15,013 bases of DNA. Source: Betaproteobacteria bacterium. Lineage in GTDB: Bacteria > Pseudomonadota > Gammaproteobacteria > Burkholderiales > SG8-41. The notes under the pieces are model-generated. The model saw only the letters and a list, made by a program, of their open reading frames with translations. It ran no database searches and was not told where the DNA came from. Position numbers and translations under genes: made by a program. This document shows positions 6,378 to 12,510 of this stretch, piece by piece. Within the stretch, counting starts at the first letter, position 1, and each line of letters begins with the position of its first letter. The DNA lies in NCBI GenBank assembly GCA_029863175.1, contig JAOTVX010000062.1, positions 1 to 15,013 on the forward strand, read 5' to 3'.

Positions 6378-8534
6378 GGCAGTTGCTGTCTGGCGCTCGC
6401 GGCGTCGGAATGAAACGACGGCGGGCACAAGAGACCCACCGACCAGCAGAAAACCCACGACCAGCGGCCAGAGCACGGGCTGATTCCACTCCCGGCGCAG
6501 CTTTTCACGCAGGGCAGGTTCGATTCGCAGGTATTTGAGGCCGTTGTTCGCCATCTGGTTGGGCTTGCTATTGAAGACCCAAGCATGTTGCAGAGAGAAG
6601 TTCTTGGGAAAGAAGCTCCAGACCCAGGGCGCGTCCTGGCACGCGACCGCCACCATGTGGTCGATGATCGACTGCCGCTCAGGCCCGTTATCCATGTTCT
6701 TCATGCGCTCGAACAGACGGTCGAACTGGGGATTCACATAATTCGAGGCGTTCTCCCCTGCGGTTTTCACCTTGTGTTGCTTGCCGTGGAGCAGAAACAG
6801 GAAATTTTCCGGGTCGGGATAATCGGCGCCCCAGCCTAGGTAGTAGAGCTGCGTGTTACCCTTGCGGACCTTGTCCTGGAACCGGTTCCAGTCCGTCGCG
6901 CGCACAGCGAGCTGCACGCCGATCTTCTCGAGCTGCTTCACGTACCAGTCGAAGCGCGCCTTGGAATCCGGGCCGGCGCCCGCTGCGTCCAGGTTGAGGA
7001 GCAGCGGCTCCCCGGTCTTCGCGTTGCGGCCGTTCGGATAGCCCGCCTCCGCGAGCAGCCGCTTCGCGACCTGGATCGATTTGCGTCGCGGCGCGCCGTC
7101 CTTCCAGTCGTAGACGTACGGATTGATGCCCGCCTTGCCCTCCCGGTAACCGAAGATGCCGGGTGGAATAGGACCGTGCGCAGCGACGCCTCGCCCGTTG
7201 CGGAAAATCGATATGAATTCCTCCTGGTCTATCGCAATCGAGATGGCGTGACGCAGTTTCTTCGCCCGCGCACCATACCCGCCTACGACTGGATCCAGCA
7301 TATTAAATCCGAGGTAGAACACCGTCGTTCCCACCGACGTCTGCAGCTCTATACCCCGCTCGCGCATTTCGTCCGAGAGCGTGACCTCTCCCTGCCCGCT
7401 GAATTGCACGGCCTGGTCGAACGTATCCGATCCAATGCCTGAGGAATCGTAGTACCCCTGGAGAAACTTGTTCCAGTAGGGAATCTGCTCCTTCTCGAGA
7501 CTCAAGACCACCTTGTCGACGAACGGAAGCGGCTTGCCGGCATCCTTGAGCATCCCTGCTTCGGCGTCGCCGGGCTCGCCTTCCCCGGGATAAACCTCGC
7601 CCTCGTAGTACGGGTTGCGCTCGAGCACCATCTGGCGGTTGGGGTTGTTGACGGTGAGCATGTAAGGCCCCGTGCCGATCGGGAACCAGTCGAGCGTGAT
7701 GTTTTTTTCCGCGAACCCCGCCTGTGCATAGAAGCGGTCCGCTTCGGGCGGAACCGGCGCGAAGAACGGCATTGCGAGCCAGTAGAGGAACTGAGGGTAT
7801 TTCCCGCGCACGCGTACCCGGTAGGTATAGCGGTCGATCACCCGAACGCCGGCGATTTCGAACTTCGTGAGGTCGAGGAAGCCGCCCCGGGGAAGTTTCT
7901 TGTTTTCCTCCGCGAGCTGGTCCGCCAGCTCCCTGAGCCCGACGATGTATCCGCCCATCAACTGCATGATCGGAGAATGCAGGCGGGGATGCGCAAGGCG
8001 CTTGAGCTGGTGCACGTAGTCCGCGGCGAGGAGCTCCCGTGTCCCTCGTTCCTTGAAATCGCCGATCGCATGGATTCCGGCGAGATCGCGCCGATTGAGA
8101 TCGTGATACACGAAACGCCCCTGGTCATCCTTCGCGAGTGCAGGATGCGGTTGGTAGCGGATGCCGGGCCGGATGCGAATCACGTAATCGCTGTAGGCGA
8201 TATCTTCCGCGCGTGCGTGTTGGGGAAGCCTTCGCCCCTGCGTGTCAAAAAACTCGGGCTGCGGCACGGCGGTCGCGGCAAAGCCGATCAACTGATAGGG
8301 CCGCTTCAGATAGTGATACTGCAGGGGCGGTTGATAGATGTTCGCGATCAGTGCGAATTCGTTCATCGCGTATGACTGCACCGGATCGAGGTGCCGCGGA
8401 CGCTCTGCGAACGAAGTGTAGAGCGTATTGGTGCCGGCATCGCGTGCCGGATACGGATTGTTCCAGGGCGCGGGGCTGCAACCGGCCGCAAACACGCCCG
8501 CGAGGACAATCACACGGTTGAGAAAGGCCGCCAT
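6360..8534 (-). CDS. yejA: Lipoprotein-type solute-binding protein, family 5, with C-terminal membrane segment
   Basis: Captures the substrate, probably a peptide, outside the inner membrane for the two permeases (role from family and operon). It has 724 residues from the ATG at 8532-8534. That start gives a lipoprotein signal with lipobox FAAGC and lipidated Cys19. The body is a family 5 (SBP_bac_5) fold: early YTSFAERPRHLDPVQSY, later FYLGFNMLDP, LRHAISIAIDQEEF and PIPPGIFGY. E. coli YejA is about 600 residues. Two oddities are seen. A hydrophobic segment (about 686-709) followed by RRRER near the C-terminus predicts a second membrane anchor. The final residues VTSDQ and the TAG stop are encoded by the heptad array. 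No Shine-Dalgarno is seen. An upstream in-frame ATG at 8774 was rejected because it would run through the fabI promoter and start. It is the first gene of the operon. Confidence 0.88.
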   Translation of the reverse strand: MAAFLNRVIVLAGVFAAGCSPAPWNNPYPARDAGTNTLYTSFAERPRHLDPVQSYAMNEFALIANIYQPPLQYHYLKRPYQLIGFAATAVPQPEFFDTQGRRLPQHARAEDIAYSDYVIRIRPGIRYQPHPALAKDDQGRFVYHDLNRRDLAGIHAIGDFKERGTRELLAADYVHQLKRLAHPRLHSPIMQLMGGYIVGLRELADQLAEENKKLPRGGFLDLTKFEIAGVRVIDRYTYRVRVRGKYPQFLYWLAMPFFAPVPPEADRFYAQAGFAEKNITLDWFPIGTGPYMLTVNNPNRQMVLERNPYYEGEVYPGEGEPGDAEAGMLKDAGKPLPFVDKVVLSLEKEQIPYWNKFLQGYYDSSGIGSDTFDQAVQFSGQGEVTLSDEMRERGIELQTSVGTTVFYLGFNMLDPVVGGYGARAKKLRHAISIAIDQEEFISIFRNGRGVAAHGPIPPGIFGYREGKAGINPYVYDWKDGAPRRKSIQVAKRLLAEAGYPNGRNAKTGEPLLLNLDAAGAGPDSKARFDWYVKQLEKIGVQLAVRATDWNRFQDKVRKGNTQLYYLGWGADYPDPENFLFLLHGKQHKVKTAGENASNYVNPQFDRLFERMKNMDNGPERQSIIDHMVAVACQDAPWVWSFFPKNFSLQHAWVFNSKPNQMANNGLKYLRIEPALREKLRREWNQPVLWPLVVGFLLVGGSLVPAVVSFRRRERQTATAVTSDQ

Positions 8535-8543
8535 CGGGTGGCC

Positions 8544-8572
8544 AGTGTAGCTGAAGGCCTGCAGCCCGTCAG
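8544..8572 (-). promoter_or_regulatory. Weak promoter candidate for the yej-like operon
   Basis: On the minus strand CTGACG (8567-8572) and TACACT (8544-8549) are separated by 17 bases, each matching 4 of 6 positions of the sigma70 boxes. Transcription would start within a few bases of the ATG at 8534, giving a nearly leaderless message. That would fit the missing Shine-Dalgarno, but the match is weak. Confidence 0.3.
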
Positions 8573-8605
8573 CCCCGAAACCGTAAGCGCGCGACCGGTT
8601 TACGC

Positions 8606-8611
8606 TATAAT
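8606..8611 (+). promoter_or_regulatory. -10 box of the fabI promoter
   Basis: A perfect TATAAT stands about 90 bases before the fabI ATG in a GC-rich setting. The bases 16-18 upstream (around GTAAGC) match TTGACA poorly, and no TG extension is present, so the -35 contact is unclear. Transcription from here would give a leader of about 80 bases. Confidence 0.6.
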
Positions 8612-8625
8612 TTTTGGCGTTCGCC

Positions 8626-8669
8626 CCCTCGGACCCGCGTCTCGTAGCGCAGCCAGTTTGCGCCGAGGG
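8626..8669 (+). other. Hairpin in the fabI leader
   Basis: CCCTCGG (8626-8632) and CCGAGGG (8663-8669) are perfect complements, 30 bases apart, between the -10 box and the ribosome-binding site. No T-run follows, so it is not a terminator. A role in mRNA stability or control is only possible. Confidence 0.35.
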
Positions 8670-8698
8670 AAACCGTGTGTAGAAACAAGGGAAACGAA

Positions 8699-9496
8699 AT
8701 GGGATTTTTGCAGGGCAAGAAGATCCTGGTGACCGGCCTTCTGTCGAACCGCTCGATTGCCTATGGGATCGCAAAGGCGCTTGCTCGCGAGGGCGCCGTG
8801 CTGGCCTTTACGTATCAGAACGACGATTTGCGCGCGCGGGTCGAGCAGCTTGCCGGGGACTTTGGTAGCGCGCCCGTCCTGCCCTGTGACGTGGCGAGCG
8901 ACAAGGAAATCTCCGCGCTGTTCGTTGCGCTGGGCCGGCAGTGGGACGGGCTCGACGGGCTTGTCCATTCGATCGCTTACGCGCCCCGGGAGGCTTTGAA
9001 CGGCGATCTGCTCGAAGGGATGAGCCGGGAGGCCTTCCACATCGCTCACGACGTGAGCTCATATAGCTTTTCCGCCCTGGCCAAGGCCAGTCTGCCGATG
9101 ATGGAAGGCCGCAAGGCCGCACTGCTGACGCTCACCTACCTGGGCGCGGTACGCGCGATGCCGAACTACAACGTGATGGGGCTCGCCAAGGCCAGCCTGG
9201 AGGCCTCAATTCGCTACCTCGCGCCGGCGCTGGGGTCCCGCGGCATACGGGTGAACGGCATTTCCGCCGGCCCGATCAAGACGCTCGCGGCGGCCGGCAT
9301 CAGCGGCTTCGGCAAGATCCTGAAATTCGTCGAAGACACTGCGCCACTCAAACGCAACGTGACGACCGAAGACGTCGGGAACGCAGCAGCCTTCCTTCTC
9401 AGCGACCTCGCTGCCGGCATCACGGGCGAGATTACCTACGTCGACGGCGGATTCAATGGCGTCGTCGCAGGCATAGGTCGAAACGGGAACGGTTAG
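8699..9496 (+). CDS. fabI: Enoyl-[acyl-carrier-protein] reductase (NADH)
   Basis: Reduces trans-2-enoyl-ACP to acyl-ACP, the last step of each fatty acid elongation cycle, in the cytoplasm. The 265-residue protein is a short-chain dehydrogenase-type fold along its whole length. The N-terminal cofactor site is [20 protein letters not shown]. The active site is Tyr147 (in LTYLGA), Tyr157 and Lys164 (YNVMGLAK), followed by [11 protein letters not shown]. Position 93 is Ala in HSIAYAP where E. coli has Gly93, a site known for triclosan sensitivity; Ala there also occurs in other natural FabI proteins, so no resistance claim follows. The start at 8699 has CAAGGG at 8686-8691; an in-frame ATG at 8675 would overlap that site and add non-family residues. 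It is divergent from the yej-like operon and convergent with ppiD. Confidence 0.96.
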   Translation: MGFLQGKKILVTGLLSNRSIAYGIAKALAREGAVLAFTYQNDDLRARVEQLAGDFGSAPVLPCDVASDKEISALFVALGRQWDGLDGLVHSIAYAPREALNGDLLEGMSREAFHIAHDVSSYSFSALAKASLPMMEGRKAALLTLTYLGAVRAMPNYNVMGLAKASLEASIRYLAPALGSRGIRVNGISAGPIKTLAAAGISGFGKILKFVEDTAPLKRNVTTEDVGNAAAFLLSDLAAGITGEITYVDGGFNGVVAGIGRNGNG

Positions 9497-9520
9497 AGCC
9501 TCTATGCAGGCGCGTGAGGC

Positions 9521-9656
9521 GCGACCAGTGACCGCTGGCCCGGACTGAAGAAGTGACGGGTGACGAGTGACGAGTGATTGGCGACAACACGAAATCTGCG
9601 ATTTGGAAGTTTCCGGCGATGAGTCACCGGTCACGGAAGACGGTCACGGGTGACCG
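9521..9656. repeat. Paired inverted heptad element with conserved core, copy 2 (reversed)
   Basis: The left arm has GCGACCA, GTGACCG, CTGGCCC (9521-9541), then after an 11-base break GTGACGG, GTGACGA, GTGACGA, GTGATTG, GCGACAA (9553-9587). The core (9591-9616), read on the minus strand, matches the core of the 6210-6377 element at 24 of 26 positions. The right arm has GTCACCG (9623-9629), GTCACGG (9630-9636), then GTCACGG and GTGACCG (9643-9656). CGGTCAC (9641-9647) and GTGACCG (9650-9656) form a tight inverted repeat ending at the base before the ppiD stop codon. The element fills most of the gap between convergent fabI and ppiD. No T-run suggests an ordinary terminator. Confidence 0.85.
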
Positions 9657-11558
9657 TTATCGTTGCTCGAGCCGCTCTTTGTTGATCTGAATCTCGGTTT
9701 TCTGCCTCGCGCTCGCCAGATAGGCCGCAAGCTCCTGCTGCCCCAGGACCTGCCGCAGCGCTTCCGAAAAACCCCTGCGCTTCTCCGGTGCTATAGCCTC
9801 AGCCGGCACGATGCGAGAGACACGTAGTAGCGTGTAGCCGCCCTCGGGATTCTCAACCCCGGCATACGCCGGGAGATTTGTCGCATCAACACGAAACGCC
9901 TGACGCACCATGGCCTCGGACAAACCCTTGTGCTCGGTGCGGTTGATGACCTGCGGTGTGCTCCAGGCGACCGTAACGCTCTTGCCTTGCTTCAGCTGCT
10001 CGAGCTCACCGCGCCCCGCTTCGACGGCACGCTGCACCGCCGCGCGCCGTTGCAGCAGCTTCTCAATGTCTGCGCGCACCTCGGAGAACGGCCGCGTACT
10101 CGCGGGACTGTGCTCGGCCAGACGTACCGCAACGAGCGTGCTCGGCGCCACCTCGATGGCCTCGGAGTTGCGACGATCCTTGAGCACATCCTGGGAAAAC
10201 ACGGCTTCCAGCAACCGCGGATGATTCAACGCAGCCGGCTCAGCGCTGGTGCGCGTGATCCAGCCGCTGCGCTGCACGTCGCTTTTCAGGAGCTCCGCCG
10301 CCGCTTCAAGGCTTTCAGACTGCTCGTAGACGGTGTTGCTGAACTGATCCGCAAGTTCTGCGAACCTGTGCCCGGCGCGTTGCTTCTTGAGTTCTTCTTC
10401 GATCTGCCCCCGGACCTCCTCGAAGCTCTTGCCCTGCGCCGGCCGGAGTGTCGTCGCCCGGATGATATGAAAGCCATGCTTCGTGGCGACTGGCTGCGCA
10501 ATCTCCCCCTCCTTCAGCTTGAACAGCGCCGCTTCGAATTCCGGCACATCTTTCATGTTGCCAAGGCTGACGAATCCCAGATCGCCCCCGTTCGCGGCCG
10601 AGCCGGGATCCTGCGAGTATTTCTTCGCGAGCTCGGCGAAGCTCGCCGGTTTCTCGGCCAGCTCTTTGTAAATCCCCTCCGCCCGGGCCCGCGCATTCTG
10701 CCGCGCATCGGCGCCGGCAGACGCATCGACGCTGATCAGGATATGGCTAGCCCGGCGCGCTTCCTGGGTCTGGTACTGGGAGCGGCGGCTCTCATAGAAT
10801 TGCTTGAGCTCGGCCGGCTCGAGCTGGATCTGTGACGCCAGCGACTCGGCCGATAACATGACATAATCGACCTTGACTCGCTCCGGAATCTGGAACTCGC
10901 GCGGGTTCGCCTCGTAGTACTGCTTGACGGCATCCGGCCCGATCTCCACCTGACCGGCATAGCGGTCCGGCGTGATGCGGTAGTCGCTCACCTCGCGTTG
11001 CTGCTCGGCCAGCCGCACCAGCCGGTCGAGCACGGTCTGCGACACAAAGCCACTGCCAAAATACCCTTCTCGCTGCTGTTCCAGCATCAAGTCCTGACGC
11101 AAACGGGCCTCGAACCCCGCCGGCGTCATGCCTTCGGACCTGAGAACCTGTTGATAGCGCTCATACGAAAACTGGTTCGTCGCGTCCTTGAACGCCGGCT
11201 GCTCGGCGACGACTTTCTGAAGCTGCTGCTCGCTCACGGTCATGCCGCTGCGGATCGCCCGATCGAGCAGCAATCGGCGCTGAATCAGGTTATCCAGCGT
11301 GGCATAGCGCAGCTCGGGACTGTCGAGCATAGCGGCGTCGAGCTTTCCCTGCGTCATCCGCCGCAGAGATTCCTGACGGTCGCGCAGCGCGTCGACAAAC
11401 TCCGGCTGCGAGATATTGTAGTCGCCCACACGCGCAACCGATTGACCGCCGCCCGACGATCGAAAGTAGGAGTCCACGCCAAAGAAGGCGAACGGCACGG
11501 CGATCAGAACCAGGACCCCTTGGACGATGCGTTTGTTGCTGCCGACAATATTGAACAT
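9657..11558 (-). CDS. ppiD: Membrane-anchored periplasmic parvulin-type prolyl isomerase/chaperone
   Basis: Assists folding of proteins emerging from the Sec translocon at the periplasmic face (family knowledge). The protein has 633 residues: a short cytoplasmic start (MFNIVGSNKRIVQ), one transmembrane helix (about 11-28) and a long periplasmic region with SurA-N-like helices. One parvulin domain lies near 267-371, with ASHILIS (270-276), GGDLGFV (324-330) and HGFHIIRA (361-368). These canonical motifs suggest isomerase activity may be kept, unlike E. coli PpiD. The start is the ATG at 11556-11558, preceded by GGAAAG. A TTG five codons upstream also keeps the frame open but lies in the tRNA terminator hairpin. 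The position downstream of lon and hupB matches the known lon-hupB-ppiD order, here with two tRNA genes inserted. Confidence 0.94.
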   Translation of the reverse strand: MFNIVGSNKRIVQGVLVLIAVPFAFFGVDSYFRSSGGGQSVARVGDYNISQPEFVDALRDRQESLRRMTQGKLDAAMLDSPELRYATLDNLIQRRLLLDRAIRSGMTVSEQQLQKVVAEQPAFKDATNQFSYERYQQVLRSEGMTPAGFEARLRQDLMLEQQREGYFGSGFVSQTVLDRLVRLAEQQREVSDYRITPDRYAGQVEIGPDAVKQYYEANPREFQIPERVKVDYVMLSAESLASQIQLEPAELKQFYESRRSQYQTQEARRASHILISVDASAGADARQNARARAEGIYKELAEKPASFAELAKKYSQDPGSAANGGDLGFVSLGNMKDVPEFEAALFKLKEGEIAQPVATKHGFHIIRATTLRPAQGKSFEEVRGQIEEELKKQRAGHRFAELADQFSNTVYEQSESLEAAAELLKSDVQRSGWITRTSAEPAALNHPRLLEAVFSQDVLKDRRNSEAIEVAPSTLVAVRLAEHSPASTRPFSEVRADIEKLLQRRAAVQRAVEAGRGELEQLKQGKSVTVAWSTPQVINRTEHKGLSEAMVRQAFRVDATNLPAYAGVENPEGGYTLLRVSRIVPAEAIAPEKRRGFSEALRQVLGQQELAAYLASARQKTEIQINKERLEQR

Positions 11559-11566
11559 GGCTTTCC

Positions 11567-11594
11567 AAAACAAGGGCGAACCGGGTTCGCCCTT
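11567..11594 (-). terminator. Intrinsic terminator of the tRNA unit, touching the ppiD leader
   Basis: On the minus strand AAGGGCGAACC (11584-11594) and GGTTCGCCCTT (11572-11582) form an 11-base perfect stem around one base (so in practice a 9-base stem with a small loop). GTTTT follows. It lies 10 bases after the tRNA-Asp CCA end and about 13 bases before the ppiD ATG. Confidence 0.75.
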
Positions 11595-11604
11595 TCAAGC
11601 TAAA

Positions 11605-11681
11605 TGGCGGAGCGGACGGGACTCGAACCCGCGACCCCCGGCGTGACAGGCCGGTATTCTAACCAACTGAACTACCGCTCC
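11605..11681 (-). tRNA. tRNA-Asp (anticodon GTC)
   Basis: A 77-base cloverleaf. The acceptor GGAGCGG pairs with CCGCTCC, the discriminator is G and CCA is encoded. The D arm contains AGTTCAGTTGGTTAGAAT, the anticodon loop is CTGTCAC, and the T arm GCGGG-TTCGAGT-CCCGT is standard. G as discriminator and GTC as anticodon both fit aspartate. Confidence 0.97.
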
Positions 11682-11687
11682 AATTAT

Positions 11688-11777
11688 GCGATGCGGCACA
11701 GCGTCGCTACCGTGGTAACACCGCGCCGATCTTCCCATCCCACGACTATTATGTCCTCGTCCGACGTGCCGCATTGC
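11688..11777. other. Long-range inverted repeat in the spacer between the tRNA genes
   Basis: GCGATGCGGCAC (11688-11699) and GTGCCGCATTGC (11766-11777) are complementary over 12 bases with one mismatch, including nine perfect pairs. They lie near the two ends of the 101-base spacer. In the tRNA precursor they would form a stem bringing the tRNA-Val 3' end close to the tRNA-Asp 5' end, a possible processing structure. Confidence 0.5.
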
Positions 11778-11782
11778 ATTAG

Positions 11783-11858
11783 TGGTGGGTGCTGAGAGGT
11801 TCGAACTCCCGACCTTCGCCTTGTAAGGGCGACGCTCTGCCAACTGAGCTAAGCACCC
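11783..11858 (-). tRNA. tRNA-Val (anticodon TAC)
   Basis: A 76-base cloverleaf. The acceptor GGGTGCT pairs with AGCACCC, the discriminator is A and CCA is encoded. The D arm is TAGCTCAGTTGGCAGAGC, the anticodon loop is CTTACAA and the T loop is TTCGAAC. It is transcribed ahead of tRNA-Asp, probably in one precursor. Confidence 0.97.
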
Positions 11859-11908
11859 CGCCTCGGTGGCGGCCCGGCCAAGACAGCCACTTGCCGCACT
11901 AAAGTATT

Positions 11909-11942
11909 TTGGGGTAGATGCGACACCGCGCAACTACCCCAA
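11909..11942 (-). terminator. Hairpin after hupB, probable terminator
   Basis: On the minus strand TTGGGGTAG (11934-11942) pairs perfectly with CTACCCCAA (11909-11917). Inside, after a T/T mismatch, TGCG pairs with CGCA, leaving a six-base loop. AATACTTT follows rather than a clean T-run, so termination may be partial and some hupB transcription could continue into the tRNA genes. Confidence 0.6.
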
Positions 11943-11975
11943 GACAGAAACCTCGCGGAGTGCTTTCGGAGGCGC

Positions 11976-12248
11976 TTAGTTTAACTCGTCTTTCAATGCC
12001 TTACCAGCGCTGAACTTCGGGACCTTGGCGGCGTGGATCCGAATCTCCTCGCCGGTCCGTGGGTTACGGCCTACGCGCGCCGAGCGCTTGCCGACCCGGA
12101 AAGTGCCAAAGCCGACGAGCGTCACCGAGTGCCCTTTTTTCAGCGCGCCCTTGATGGCATCGAGCGCACCGTCGACCGCCCGTTCCGACGCCGACTTCGA
12201 AATACCTGCGGACTTGGCAACCAGCTCGACAATATCAGCCTTGTTCAT
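11976..12248 (-). CDS. hupB: DNA-binding protein HU
   Basis: A small histone-like protein that bends DNA and organises the nucleoid, acting as a dimer. It has 90 residues, the usual length. The N-terminal helices start MNKADIVELVAKSAGIS, the core is GHSVTLVGFGTF (39-50), and the DNA-binding arm GRNPRTGEEIRI (60-71) carries the conserved intercalating Pro63. The end, AAKVPKFSAGKALKD, is almost identical to the family pattern. The ATG at 12246-12248 is preceded by GGGGGGA. The beta-type symbol rests on position next to lon. It has its own promoter and a hairpin on each side, so it is probably transcribed alone. Confidence 0.95.
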   Translation of the reverse strand: MNKADIVELVAKSAGISKSASERAVDGALDAIKGALKKGHSVTLVGFGTFRVGKRSARVGRNPRTGEEIRIHAAKVPKFSAGKALKDELN

Positions 12249-12382
12249 TGTTATCCCCCCAATTTTCCGAATCAACAGACAAGTGCTGCGCTCTCGGCAC
12301 GCTCTCGAAGGACGAAAGCGGCGCAAATCTTTTTACAACCGGGCTTTTATTGGCGGATGCCGTCAAGAAGCGCTGTGCTGCC

Positions 12383-12412
12383 TTTATAGCAAGCGCGAAA
12401 TCCGACTGTCAA
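12383..12412 (-). promoter_or_regulatory. Sigma70-type promoter of hupB
   Basis: On the minus strand a perfect TTGACA (12407-12412) and TATAAA (12383-12388) are separated by 18 bases, giving a leader of about 130 bases before hupB. It lies after the lon terminator, so hupB is independent of lon. I see no gene in the rest of 12249-12469. Confidence 0.8.
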
Positions 12413-12469
12413 GCAAACGAGAACGAGTTCGCGCGTTTCAATCGCGCGCCGTCGTGGATTAGCGACATA

Positions 12470-12498
12470 CAAAAACGAAACGGCCGCTTTCGCGGCCG
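12470..12498 (-). terminator. Intrinsic terminator of lon
   Basis: On the minus strand CGGCCGC (12492-12498), a GAAA loop and GCGGCCG (12481-12487) are followed by TTTCGTTTTTG. A strong stem, a stable tetraloop and a T-rich run 12 bases after the lon stop codon make a clear rho-independent terminator. Confidence 0.88.
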
Positions 12499-12510
12499 CT
12501 TTGTTCCGGA

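Noticed and set aside
8675..8698. Earlier in-frame ATG for fabI
   Set aside because: It adds eight non-family residues and overlaps the CAAGGG site that serves the ATG at 8699.
8535..8774. Longer N-terminus for the yejA-like protein from an ATG at 8774
   Set aside because: It would cover the fabI promoter, leader and first codons, and would bury the lipoprotein signal at residue 81.
9498..9520. GCCTC/GAGGC hairpin after fabI as terminator
   Set aside because: Only a five-base stem with a 13-base loop and no T-run.
11559..11573. TTG start for ppiD five codons upstream
   Set aside because: The codon lies within the terminator hairpin, and the ATG at 11558 has a ribosome-binding site and the family-like N-terminus.
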